Assembly (NCBI GenBank): GCA_031549685.1
Contig: JAVBPG010000012.1
Span: 31,344 to 95,343, forward strand
Direction of reading: 5' to 3'
Origin: JAITMY01 sp031549685
GTDB taxonomy: Bacteria > Bacteroidota > Bacteroidia > Bacteroidales > UBA932
Length of the DNA stretch: 64,000 bases
Shown here: piece after piece, positions 53,619-61,522 of the stretch
How positions within the stretch are numbered: the first letter of the stretch is position 1
Layout of the letters: each line of letters starts with the position of its first letter
The notes under the pieces: model-generated
What the model saw: only the letters and a program-made list of their open reading frames with translations
What the model was told of the DNA's origin: nothing
The model's database searches: none
Made by a program: the position numbers and the translations under genes

Positions 53619-53652
53619 TTTGCGTAAAACTCCAAAATTTTTTCTAACTTTG
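53619..53652 (+). promoter_or_regulatory. Promoter of the flavin reductase-like gene
   Basis: TTTG (53619-53622), 22-base spacer, then TAACTTTG (53645-53652) match the Bacteroidota -33 and -7 boxes. The ATG at 53674 lies about 21 bases downstream of the -7 box, giving a very short leader. Confidence 0.7.
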
Positions 53653-53673
53653 TTCTCCTTAAAAAAATCAAAC

Positions 53674-54261
53674 ATGTTGAAACCGGTTTACGTGGCGCTG
53701 CTTGCGCTTGGCCTGGCGGCCTGCGGTACAAATTCTCAAAAACAGGAAAAGAAAATGCTATTTAAGGAGGTGAAAATTGGGGAGGTAAACGAGAGCGCCC
53801 CGAAGCTGATCGGCAAGGACTGGATGCTCATTACGGCGGGCAACGACAGCTCGTTCAACACCATGACCGCCAGCTGGGGTGGGCTGGGACACCTGTGGAA
53901 CAAGAACGTAGCCTTTACCTTCATTCGTCCGCAGCGCTACACCTTTGAGTTTACCGAGCGCGAGGAGTACTTTACCCTCTCGTTTTTTAGCGAGGAGTAC
54001 CGCAAGGCGCTGAACATTTGCGGCAGCAAATCGGGGCGCAACACCAACAAGGTGGCCGAGGCCGGCCTTACGCCCTACGCCTTGCCCGATGGCAGTATGA
54101 CCTTTGAGCAGGCGAGCATGGTGCTGGTTTGCAAGAAGTTGTACGCCGATTTTCTCAACCCTCAAGCCTTTATCGATACCGCCATTGTTGGAAAGGTGTA
54201 CGCCGCCAAAGATTTTCACAAAATGTACGTGGGCGAAATTGTGAAGGTGTACAGAAAGTAA
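53674..54261 (+). CDS. Flavin reductase-like protein with a lipoprotein leader
   Basis: A 195-residue protein whose body (GKDWMLITAGNDSSFNTMTASWGGLGHLW, FIRPQRYTFEFTEREEYFTLSFF) fits flavin reductase-like FMN-binding domains. The start at 53674 adds a leader with LGLAACGTN, a lipoprotein signal (Cys17). Most family members are cytosolic, so the leader is odd. An ATG inside (MLFKEV, 53755) would give the plain cytosolic form, but the promoter and short leader favour the longer one. Substrate unknown. Confidence 0.75.
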   Translation: MLKPVYVALLALGLAACGTNSQKQEKKMLFKEVKIGEVNESAPKLIGKDWMLITAGNDSSFNTMTASWGGLGHLWNKNVAFTFIRPQRYTFEFTEREEYFTLSFFSEEYRKALNICGSKSGRNTNKVAEAGLTPYALPDGSMTFEQASMVLVCKKLYADFLNPQAFIDTAIVGKVYAAKDFHKMYVGEIVKVYRK

Positions 54262-54365
54262 ACCATTACCTTGTCATTCCTGCCATAATTGCATAAATTT
54301 TTCTTCTGGCACGAAGGTTGATTAGAGGTAGAAAATTCGTAATTTGTAATTCGTAATTAAAAACA

Positions 54366-55130
54366 ATGTCTGCATTCAAAACATCGAGCCCTGCGCTCAA
54401 CGACAAGGCGTTTGAAAACGCGCGCAACCTATCCATGGCCTCCGACTCCATCATGACGGTGCGGGGAACCATTCATAAAACCTTACTGCTAATACTCCTG
54501 GCATTTCTCGGCGCCAGCTATTCGTGGCAGATTTTTGCCGGAGCCGTTTCGCCCGAGCTGGGCGCGGCGGCGGCCATGCCCTACATGTGGGGCGGCTTAG
54601 CCGGAGGTTTGGTATTTTCGCTCATCGCCATTTTTTCGCCCCGCAACTCGCGCTGGGCGGCCCCGCTGTACGCCGTGTGCGAAGGGCTTTGCCTGGGCGC
54701 CCTCTCGGCCATGTACAACATGGCTACGCAGGGCATTGTGGTGCAGGCCGTGGGGCTTACCTTTGCGGTGCTTTTTCTGATGCTTATACTGTACCGCACG
54801 GGGGCCATTAAGGTAACCGACAAGCTGCGCAGCGGCATTATTATTGCCACCGGCGCCATAGCGCTGTTTTATATTGTTACGTGGATTGTGGGATTCTTTA
54901 CCCCGGTGAGCATTCTTACCGATGCCACGCCCATGAGCATTGGCATTAGCCTGTTCATCGTGGGCATTGCAGCGCTCAACTTTTTGCTCGACTTCGACTT
55001 CATCGATCGCGGCGCGCAGATGGGCGCCCCCAAGTACATGGAGTGGTACGGCGCATTTGGCCTCATGCTCACGCTGGTATGGCTGTACCTGGAAATTCTT
55101 CGACTACTTAGCAAGTTGAATAAAAGGTAG
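54366..55130 (+). CDS. Bax inhibitor-1/YccA family membrane protein
   Basis: A 254-residue inner-membrane protein with about seven hydrophobic segments. After an N-terminal cytoplasmic tail (about 38 residues) the helices begin at LLLILLAFLGASY. The pattern YAVCEGLCLGALSAMYN and the C-terminal LNFLLDFDFIDRGAQMGAPKYMEWYGAFGLMLTLVWLYLEILRLL are typical of BI-1/YccA proteins. Bacterial members act as pH-sensitive calcium leak channels or protease-linked stress factors. Stands alone, 104 bases after the flavin reductase-like gene. Confidence 0.9.
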   Translation: MSAFKTSSPALNDKAFENARNLSMASDSIMTVRGTIHKTLLLILLAFLGASYSWQIFAGAVSPELGAAAAMPYMWGGLAGGLVFSLIAIFSPRNSRWAAPLYAVCEGLCLGALSAMYNMATQGIVVQAVGLTFAVLFLMLILYRTGAIKVTDKLRSGIIIATGAIALFYIVTWIVGFFTPVSILTDATPMSIGISLFIVGIAALNFLLDFDFIDRGAQMGAPKYMEWYGAFGLMLTLVWLYLEILRLLSKLNKR

Positions 55131-55138
55131 TTGCGTAT

Positions 55139-55172
55139 TTTAATTTTTAATTTTTAATTTTTAATTTTTAAT
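55139..55172. repeat. Short tandem repeat TTTTTAA
   Basis: TTTTTAA units repeated about four or five times just upstream of the L31 promoter. A simple-sequence tract of the promoter region. Confidence 0.7.
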
Positions 55173-55187
55173 TCGCTCTAAAAAAGC

Positions 55188-55195
55188 TATCTTTG
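55188..55195 (+). promoter_or_regulatory. -7 element of the rpmE2 gene
   Basis: TATCTTTG fits TAnnTTTG, 41 bases before the start codon and just after the AT-rich tract. Confidence 0.7.
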
Positions 55196-55235
55196 CAGTC
55201 CATTTTACGGAAAAAAATAAAAAATTACCATAGAA

Positions 55236-55496
55236 ATGAAATCAGGAATTCACCCCGAAAACTACCGTTTGGTTGCCTTCAAGGATTTATCCGATGATAG
55301 CGTAACGCTTATTAAGTCAACGGTAAACACCAGAGAAACCATTGAAATTGATGGCGTAACTTACCCCTTGTACAAGGCCGAAATTTCGTCGGCTTCGCAC
55401 CCGTTTTACACCGGTAAAATGAAGCTGGTGGACACCGCCGGTCGCGTGGATAAGTACATGAACCGCTACAAAAAGCACGTGGCAAACAAGGCGTAA
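55236..55496 (+). CDS. rpmE2: Type B 50S ribosomal protein L31
   Basis: An 86-residue protein matching type B L31 (SGIHPENYRLVAFKDLS, SSASHPFYTG, GRVDKYMNRYKKH). It lacks the Cys residues that bind zinc in type A L31, so it is the zinc-free form. A short single-gene unit with its own promoter and terminator. Confidence 0.97.
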   Translation: MKSGIHPENYRLVAFKDLSDDSVTLIKSTVNTRETIEIDGVTYPLYKAEISSASHPFYTGKMKLVDTAGRVDKYMNRYKKHVANKA

Positions 55497-55517
55497 TCGC
55501 TTGCTTTTATTGAATTT

Positions 55518-55555
55518 ACAAAAGAGTTTTCGATACCCATCGGGAACTCTTTTGT
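55518..55555 (+). terminator. Hairpin downstream of rpmE2
   Basis: ACAAAAGAGTT at 55518-55528 pairs exactly with AACTCTTTTGT at 55545-55555. The T tract after it is weak (TACGTTTTGG), so it is a terminator-like hairpin rather than a textbook one. Confidence 0.65.
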
Positions 55556-55598
55556 ACGTTTTGGAGTTTTTATAGCACAAAAGAACGGAAGTCGCTTA

Positions 55599-55663
55599 GA
55601 CAGGATTTACAGGATTCACATGTTTTGAGGATGTTTTATCCTGTTAATTCTGTAAATCCTGTC
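55599..55663. repeat. Inverted repeat GACAGGATTTACAGGATT
   Basis: The arm at 55599-55616 is matched by AATTCTGTAAATCCTGTC at 55646-55663 with one mismatch. The short units (ACAGGAT, TTTACAGGAT) are of the kind found as dispersed intergenic repeats. Confidence 0.65.
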
Positions 55664-55757
55664 CGAAAATTTTTCTCACACAAGCCTGAAAATAAAATTT
55701 AGGCAGTAAAAGTCGGTAGCGAAGCCCGCGTAGCCCGTGTGCTAAAACAGAAAAGAT

Positions 55758-58160
55758 ATGACACAAAATCCCTATAGCATGCTGCCCATGGGCGAGAGCG
55801 AGGAGTTTATCCCCGTTTTTGCCGAGGGCGACGAGCAGAACCTGCGCAAAATCAAGGTGCCGGAGCAGCTGCCGGTGTTGGCCCTGCGCAACTCGGTGCT
55901 CTTTCCCGGCGTGGTAATGCCCATCAACATCAACCGCGAAAAATCGGTGCGCCTGGTGCGCGCAGCCTACGCCGCCGACCGCAACGTAGCCACCGCCATG
56001 CAGGTCGATGCAAAGCAAGACGATCCTACATTTGAAGAACTGCACCAGCTGGGCACAGCGGCGCGCATACTGCGCCTGCTCGAAATGCCCGACGGCACCA
56101 CCACCGTAATTTTGCAGGGCACCCGCCGCATAGCGCTGCAGGAAATGGTGTCGGACGATCCCTACTTTGTGGCCACCGTGAAGGTGCTCGACGATGTGCT
56201 GCCCAAGCAGCCCAACGAGTCGTACGACCTGCTCATCGGATCCATCCGCGATGTGGCCATGAGCATCATCAAACTCTCGCCGCACCTGGCGCCCGAGGCC
56301 GGATTTGCCATTAAAAATATCGACAGCAAATCGTTTCTGGTAAACTACCTTGCGGTGAACGCCGAGGTGAGTGGCGACGATAAGCAAAAGCTGCTCGAAA
56401 TCGGTAGCGTGGAAAAGCGCGCCGAGGCCTTGCTGGAGCTACTTATGCGGGCCAAGCAAACGCTGGAGCTCAAGAACGAAATTCAGCAAAAGGTACACCA
56501 GGATATTGACAAAAATCAGCGCGAGTACTTTTTGCAGCAGCACATGAAAACCATCCAGGCCGAGCTGGGCGGCAACCCTGTGGAGCAGGATATACGGGCG
56601 CTGCGCGAAAAAGCGAAGGCTAAAAAGTGGAGCAAGGAGGTGGCCGATGCCTTTGAGCGCGAAGCGCAAAAGGCGGAGAAAATGAACCAGATGAGCGGCG
56701 AGTATCCCGTGCAGCTCAACTACCTGCAAACCCTGGTGGACTTGCCCTGGGGCGAGTACTCAACCGACAGGCTCGACCTGGAGGAGGCGCAGAAGGTGCT
56801 GGACGAAGACCACTACGGTTTGGAGGAGGTGAAGGAGCGCATGCTCGAGCACCTTGCTGTAATTAAGCTCAAGGGCGATTTAAAGTCGCCCATACTTTGT
56901 CTGTACGGCCCGCCGGGCGTGGGAAAAACCTCGCTGGGGAAATCCGTGGCGCGCGCCTTAGGGCGTGAATTTGCCCGCATTTCGCTGGGCGGCTTGCACG
57001 ATGAGTCCGAAATTCGCGGGCACCGCAAAACCTACATCGGCGCTATGCCCGGCCGCATTATTCAGAGCATCAAAAAGTGCAAAACCAGCAACCCCGTCAT
57101 CATTCTCGATGAGATAGACAAGGTGGGGAGCGACTTCCGCGGCGACCCCTCGAGCGCCCTGCTGGAGGTGCTCGACCCCGAGCAAAACGCCACGTTTTAC
57201 GACAACTTTCTGGAGCTGGAGTACGACCTGTCGCACGTGATGTTTATCACCACAGCCAACAACGTTGCCAGCATTCATCCCGCCCTGCGCGACCGCATGG
57301 AGCTGATAAACGTGAGCGGCTACACGCTGGAGGAAAAGGTGGAGATTGTAAAGCGGCACATGCTGCCGCGCCTGCTCGGCAACCACGGCATGCAGGCCAA
57401 GCAGCTGCAAATCCCCGACGAGTTGGTAGCCACGATTATTGACGACTACACGCGCGAATCGGGGGTGCGCGGGGTGGAAAAGCAGCTGGCGAAGGTAATC
57501 CGGCACACGGCAAAGCTGATTGCCCTCAACAAAAAATATGCGCCCAAGCTTACGCAAAAAATGCTGCGCGAGGTGCTGGGCGCTCCAAAATTTATAAAAG
57601 ATAAGGCGCTCAACAACGCCTTTACGGGCGTGGCCACCGGCTTAGCGTGGACGGCCAACGGCGGCGAAATTCTTTTTGTGGAGGCCAGCCTGAGCAGGGG
57701 CAAGGGCGGCATGGCCACCACCGGCAGCCTTGGCGAGGTGATGAAGGAGAGCGCCATTATTGCGCTGGAGTACGTGCGTGCGCAGGCCGATTTTTTGAAA
57801 ATCGACCCCAAAATGTTTGAGGAAAACAACCTGCACATTCACGTGCCGGAGGGCGCTATTCCCAAGGACGGGCCGTCGGCCGGGGTAACCATGGTAACGG
57901 CCATCAGCTCGGTGTTTACGGGCCGCAAGGTGCGCCGCGGCCTGGCCATGACGGGCGAGGTTACGCTGCGCGGAAAGGTGCTGCCCGTAGGCGGAATCAA
58001 GGAAAAAATCCTGGCCGCCAAGCGCGCCGGAATCACGGATATTGTTCTGCCGGCCGACAACAAAAAGGACATCGACGAAATAAAAAAGGACTACCTGCAC
58101 GGCCTCAAATTTATTTACGTAGATACCATAAAGGAGGTACTGAAAACGGCGCTGGAGTAA
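55758..58160 (+). CDS. lon: ATP-dependent Lon protease
   Basis: An 800-residue cytoplasmic protease: N-terminal LON substrate-binding domain (LPVLALRNSVLFPGVVMPI), a coiled-coil region (about 240-320), an AAA+ module with Walker A GPPGVGKT (384-391) and Walker B VIILDEIDK, and a C-terminal protease domain with Ser707 in KDGPSAGVTM and Lys750 in GGIKEKILAAKRAG, forming the Ser-Lys dyad. It unfolds and degrades damaged and regulatory proteins. Confidence 0.97.
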   Translation: MTQNPYSMLPMGESEEFIPVFAEGDEQNLRKIKVPEQLPVLALRNSVLFPGVVMPININREKSVRLVRAAYAADRNVATAMQVDAKQDDPTFEELHQLGTAARILRLLEMPDGTTTVILQGTRRIALQEMVSDDPYFVATVKVLDDVLPKQPNESYDLLIGSIRDVAMSIIKLSPHLAPEAGFAIKNIDSKSFLVNYLAVNAEVSGDDKQKLLEIGSVEKRAEALLELLMRAKQTLELKNEIQQKVHQDIDKNQREYFLQQHMKTIQAELGGNPVEQDIRALREKAKAKKWSKEVADAFEREAQKAEKMNQMSGEYPVQLNYLQTLVDLPWGEYSTDRLDLEEAQKVLDEDHYGLEEVKERMLEHLAVIKLKGDLKSPILCLYGPPGVGKTSLGKSVARALGREFARISLGGLHDESEIRGHRKTYIGAMPGRIIQSIKKCKTSNPVIILDEIDKVGSDFRGDPSSALLEVLDPEQNATFYDNFLELEYDLSHVMFITTANNVASIHPALRDRMELINVSGYTLEEKVEIVKRHMLPRLLGNHGMQAKQLQIPDELVATIIDDYTRESGVRGVEKQLAKVIRHTAKLIALNKKYAPKLTQKMLREVLGAPKFIKDKALNNAFTGVATGLAWTANGGEILFVEASLSRGKGGMATTGSLGEVMKESAIIALEYVRAQADFLKIDPKMFEENNLHIHVPEGAIPKDGPSAGVTMVTAISSVFTGRKVRRGLAMTGEVTLRGKVLPVGGIKEKILAAKRAGITDIVLPADNKKDIDEIKKDYLHGLKFIYVDTIKEVLKTALE

Positions 58161-58183
58161 ACGTTGTTGTGAAGTGTTTTTTT

Positions 58184-58327
58184 CATTGCCATCAGCTTTA
58201 GCTGACGGTTTTTGAGAGGCTCAGAGTATTGTGCGCGAAGCAAGAGTTCCCATGAATTTAAGAACTTGCTTCGCGCGTTTTTTTCATCTTTCTACATTTC
58301 AACCGTCAGCTAAAGCTGACGGCAATG
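58184..58327. repeat. Palindromic element with 27-bp inverted ends and an inner hairpin
   Basis: Ends CATTGCCATCAGCTTTAGCT and inverse differ at one position in 27. Each arm contains its own palindrome (AGCTTTAGCT/TCAGCTAAAGCTGA). In the middle GCGCGAAGCAAG (58233-58244) pairs exactly with CTTGCTTCGCGC (58265-58276). No ORF inside and no clear target duplication. It may be a MITE-like element or a terminator of lon. Confidence 0.65.
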
Positions 58328-58456
58328 GAGCATGTTGGTTTTTTATGTGATTAAAAAACAATTAGTTGTGTAATATATTCAGCATTCTGCAACCAACGCT
58401 ATCCTTGCTTTCGTCTAACAGGCGAAGTGCATGTGCAAAAATATTAATCTTAAAAA

Positions 58457-59167
58457 ATGAATACAATGAAAAAGATTTTACTGGTTGTGTTGGCTTTAGG
58501 CAGCCTGTGTTTTCAAGGGCTGGCCAAGGATAATGTGAGCACCGAAAAGCGCGGTGTGCAGGCCTTTGATAAAATTGCGGCCGATGGCGTATTTAACCTT
58601 TACCTCACGCAGGGCAGCGAGGATGCCGTGAGCGTGGAGGTTGCCGCGGACTTACAGCCGGAGGTTTCCGCAGAGGTTAAGGACGGAACGCTTCGGCTTA
58701 CCACCTCAAAAAAGTTGAGCAAGAGCAAGGAGTCGGAGAAATGTAAGGTGTACGTTACCTTTAAAAATCTGAAGGCGCTGAATTTTGACGGGGTGGGCAG
58801 CATTAAGACCAATGCGCCCATTAAAGGCGAGGCCATAGCTTTATCCATAGATGGCGTAGGCAACGTGGAGCTCAAGCTGGAGGTAAAGCAGGTAAAGCTG
58901 GATGTTGACGGAGTGGGCAGCGTGGTGATGGAGGGCAAGGCCGAAAGTTTGCAGGTGAAAAAAGATGGCGTGGGTAAGCTGGATGCAGGGAAGCTGATGG
59001 CCGAGGTGGTAAGCATCAGAAATTCGGGCGTGGGCAATGCCAGGGTTTACGCCTCCCGCGAGCTCTCCATGGTAAACTCGGGCGTGGGTAACCTCAGTTA
59101 CTCGGGCGATGCCGTCATAAAGTCGGTGGAGAACGATGGCGTAGGAAAAATTAAAAAAGAAAAGTAA
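58457..59167 (+). CDS. GIN-domain (DUF2807) exported protein
   Basis: A 236-residue protein with a signal peptide ending at about GLAK (residues 21-24). A head GIN domain follows, built of short repeats around DGVG (DGVGSIKTN, DGVGNVELK, DGVGSVVMEG, DGVGKLDAG, SGVGNARVY), a right-handed beta-helix pattern. These proteins are exported and their function is unknown. It stands at the head of a four-gene cluster with a small membrane protein, a sigma factor and a second membrane protein. Confidence 0.85.
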   Translation: MNTMKKILLVVLALGSLCFQGLAKDNVSTEKRGVQAFDKIAADGVFNLYLTQGSEDAVSVEVAADLQPEVSAEVKDGTLRLTTSKKLSKSKESEKCKVYVTFKNLKALNFDGVGSIKTNAPIKGEAIALSIDGVGNVELKLEVKQVKLDVDGVGSVVMEGKAESLQVKKDGVGKLDAGKLMAEVVSIRNSGVGNARVYASRELSMVNSGVGNLSYSGDAVIKSVENDGVGKIKKEK

Positions 59168-59220
59168 CACTTACTAAAATCCCTAATCACTAATTTCCAA
59201 CCTCTAATCCCTAAAATAAA

Positions 59221-59616
59221 ATGGATATCGAAGGCATACTTGCAATTGTGGGAATATTTTTTCTTCCCATCATCATGGTTACTTGTATTCTGTACTTTCG
59301 CTCGCGCGAGCAGCGCCTCAAGCACAAGCTGCAGGCCGAACTGTACGCAAAGGCGTTGGAGCTGGGTAGGGAAGTGCCGGCCGAGCTGTTTACGCAACCC
59401 AAGCGCACCAAAAATCCGCTCAACACGGGCATTATCTTAATCTCCGTCGGCCTTGGCGTTACGCTGTTTATTGGTTTCGCAAAGATGTCGGATTCGGGGC
59501 TGTCCGAGGCTTTCGGGCGGGGCGCCGCCTTGGGGGTCATCCCGTTTTTAGTAGGCGTGGCCTACCTGCTCATTTACTTCATTGGCAAAAAGCAGGCCAA
59601 CGATGGGCAACGCTAA
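59221..59616 (+). CDS. Small membrane protein of the DUF6249 type
   Basis: A 131-residue protein with three hydrophobic segments (5-27, 70-88 and 103-124). The segment LFTQPKRTKNPLNTGIILISVGLG fits the family often found before ECF sigma factor genes. Its last 14 bases overlap the start of the sigma gene, so the two are probably translationally coupled. Function unknown; a sensor for the sigma factor is possible. Confidence 0.75.
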   Translation: MDIEGILAIVGIFFLPIIMVTCILYFRSREQRLKHKLQAELYAKALELGREVPAELFTQPKRTKNPLNTGIILISVGLGVTLFIGFAKMSDSGLSEAFGRGAALGVIPFLVGVAYLLIYFIGKKQANDGQR

Positions 59617-60148
59617 CGACGCTTTGCTGGTTTCCCGCGCCGCGCTGCTGGGCGATAGGTCGGCCTTCAGCCTGCTGGTTGAGCGCTACCAGTCGCCCAT
59701 ACGGCGCTTCCTGTCCAACCTTACCCAGGGTAACGAAGAGCTGAGCAAGGATTTGGCGCAGGAAACCTTTATCAAAGCGTGGTTGAGCATCGCCTCGTTT
59801 CGCGCCACGGCAAAATTTTCGACCTGGCTCTTTCGCATAGCCTACAACACGTTTTACGACTACACGCGCTCCGGCCACGCGCGGCACAGCAGGGTAGCCA
59901 TCAGCGCGTACGAAAACGTGGCCGCCGAGCAAAGGCAGCACCACGGCGTAGATTTAGCATCGGCGCTAAAGGTGCTGAAGGAGGAGGAGCGCACGGCCAT
60001 GCTGCTTTTTTACATGGAGGATATGCCCGTAAAAAAAATATCGGACGTGATGAGCTGCCCGCAAAGCACCGTGAAATCGCACCTCTTCAGGGGAAGGGAG
60101 AAGCTGGCGGTGCAACTGAAGAAAGCTGGCAGTAGCCGTTTGCAGTAG
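59603..60148 (+). CDS. ECF-type RNA polymerase sigma factor
   Basis: A 181-residue protein from the ATG at 59603, which overlaps the upstream stop by 14 bases. Region 2 contains ERYQSPIRRFLSNLTQG and DLAQETFIKAWLSI...FSTWLFRIAYNTFYDYTR; region 4 contains EERTAMLLFYMEDMPVKKISDVM, PQSTVKSHLFRGREKL. A TTG at 59582 would add seven residues but lies deeper inside the upstream gene. It should direct a small regulon, with an anti-sigma factor probably next to it. Confidence 0.92.
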   Translation: MGNANDALLVSRAALLGDRSAFSLLVERYQSPIRRFLSNLTQGNEELSKDLAQETFIKAWLSIASFRATAKFSTWLFRIAYNTFYDYTRSGHARHSRVAISAYENVAAEQRQHHGVDLASALKVLKEEERTAMLLFYMEDMPVKKISDVMSCPQSTVKSHLFRGREKLAVQLKKAGSSRLQ

Positions 60149-60183
60149 GCATGTGGCGAGGGAAATAAATCAAAAATCAACGA

Positions 60184-60516
60184 ATGAAAAAGGATACTCA
60201 ACATACCGAGCTTGAGAGCTTATTCTCAGCCCACAAAACCGAGGTTGCCGACAGCGGATTTACGCAGCGCGTAATGGAAACGCTGCCCGACCGCTCGCAC
60301 TCCTCGCCCCTGCGGTACGTGCTGGTGGCGCTGTGCTCCGTTGCCACCCTGGCGTGGGTGTTTTTTATAGATGGCGGCTTTATTGTTGGTGCCATTGCCG
60401 ACCTCGTGGTGTCGGTGTGCACGCTCTCCGTCCCCTCGCCGGCATCGCTGCTTACCTACGTGGGCATGGTTGGACTGCTGGGCGCCGTTGGCTTTGCGGT
60501 GTACCGCGAGGGGTAG
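60184..60516 (+). CDS. Small membrane protein after the sigma gene (DUF5056-like)
   Basis: A 110-residue protein: an N-terminal soluble part of about 43 residues (ESLFSAHKTEVADSGFTQRVMETLPDR), then two or three membrane segments. The place 35 bases after the sigma gene, and the short helical N-terminus, suit an anti-sigma-like partner. No zinc-binding HxxxCxxC motif was seen, so an anti-sigma role is unproven. Confidence 0.65.
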   Translation: MKKDTQHTELESLFSAHKTEVADSGFTQRVMETLPDRSHSSPLRYVLVALCSVATLAWVFFIDGGFIVGAIADLVVSVCTLSVPSPASLLTYVGMVGLLGAVGFAVYREG

Positions 60517-60578
60517 CGCGGATTTACAAGGTGCTAATAAGTCGGCTCAAATCAGCATGTAATCCACGAAATAGCATA

Positions 60579-60665
60579 TTCTAACTTGTCGTTGGACAAG
60601 TAGTCTTTCAAGGGCTCAAAATTACCGATTTCAACCCGCTTGCAGGCAGGCGGCAAGTTAGGGGC
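60579..60665 (-). other. attC site of the ankyrin cassette (shortened, distal end of array)
   Basis: R'' is CCCTAAC (60663-60657) and R' is GTTAGAA (60585-60579). About 87 bp, shorter than the others. The R''-side arm CCGATTTCAACCCGCTTGCA matches the attC at 63735, while the other arm is replaced, leaving CGACAAGTTAG as the L'-R' end. Confidence 0.65.
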
Positions 60666-60678
60666 TGTATTTCTGTCA

Positions 60679-61344
60679 TCATTTCAATAATTGTCTCAAT
60701 TCATTTTTTGTTTTTTCGTCAATATTCATACGCTCATAAATTTGGTCAACGTAATTCAACGCTGTTTTACCGTTAGCGTCTTTTGCATATTTGTCGGCTT
60801 TATAACTCAAAAGTAATTTTACTTTTTTTATATCTCCATTGAAAGCTGCAAACATTAAAGCTGTCATTCCGTCGACTTTTCTCGTCTGATTAATTTTTGC
60901 TCCTTGTTTCAGTAAAGTTTCAACTATCTCATAAGAGCCAAAACTTGATGCCATCATCAGTACAGAGTATCCATTCGAAAAAGTATTATTCGGATTAGCT
61001 CCGTATTTTATAAGTTGATTCACATTTGATACGTTTTGTTGTCCGCAAGCTGTCATTAAATATGATTTTACGTTTTTCACTTTCTTAGTTTCCAAAAGAG
61101 CATTTACAGCAATTTCATTTTCTTTTCGTATCGCAACTTCCAATGCGGCTAAATGAGTTTCTTTTGTCTCAAAGTTTATGTCAACGCCTTGTTTGATTAG
61201 TTTTGTGAATTGCGTTGTCTGTCCGTTATAAATTGCAATCATCAATTCTGACCAATCGTTTCTATTGTCGTCCCATTTTTCGTTGTGTGCAAAAGCTGTC
61301 ATAGTTGATAAAATCAGCACTATTACGATTAATTTAGATTTCAT
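60679..61344 (-). CDS. Exported ankyrin-repeat protein (integron cassette)
   Basis: A 221-residue protein starting at the ATG at 61344, with a signal peptide (KLIVIVLILSTMTAFA) and ankyrin repeats (GQTTQFTKLIKQGVDINFETKETHLAALEVAIRK, KYGANPNNTFSNGYSVLMMASSFGS, KQGAKINQTRKVDGMTALMFAAFNGD, LLSYKADKYAKDANGKTALNYV). An upstream ATG at 61395 is rejected because it lies outside the cassette, before the recombination boundary at 61386-61387. Probably a periplasmic protein-binding protein; partner unknown. No promoter seen, so expression may come from the array promoter or a weak local one. Confidence 0.85.
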   Translation of the reverse strand: MKSKLIVIVLILSTMTAFAHNEKWDDNRNDWSELMIAIYNGQTTQFTKLIKQGVDINFETKETHLAALEVAIRKENEIAVNALLETKKVKNVKSYLMTACGQQNVSNVNQLIKYGANPNNTFSNGYSVLMMASSFGSYEIVETLLKQGAKINQTRKVDGMTALMFAAFNGDIKKVKLLLSYKADKYAKDANGKTALNYVDQIYERMNIDEKTKNELRQLLK

Positions 61345-61378
61345 ATTTTTCAATTTTTGTTTTATCGCTTCAAATATT

Positions 61379-61515
61379 GCACCTAACGTTCCCACAGCTG
61401 CTTTCGTGCGGGTTTGCGGTGGACTTCACTGTCCACCGAGACAGACGGTGGCGCGGGTGACGGACGGTGCTAACCGCTCGTCACCCCGCTTGAAAGCAGG
61501 CTGTGAGTTGGGTGT
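61379..61515 (-). other. attC site of the Imm26-like cassette
   Basis: R'' ACCCAAC (61513-61507) with L'' TCACAGC, and L' GCTGTGGGA with R' GTTAGGT (61387-61381). The inner ACTTCACTGTCCACCGAGAC is shared with the attC at 62421. About 137 bp. Confidence 0.75.
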
Positions 61516-61522
61516 TCGGCAT

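Noticed and set aside
61345..61395. Longer start of the ankyrin gene
   Set aside because: The extra codons cross the cassette boundary and remove the signal peptide from the N-terminus.
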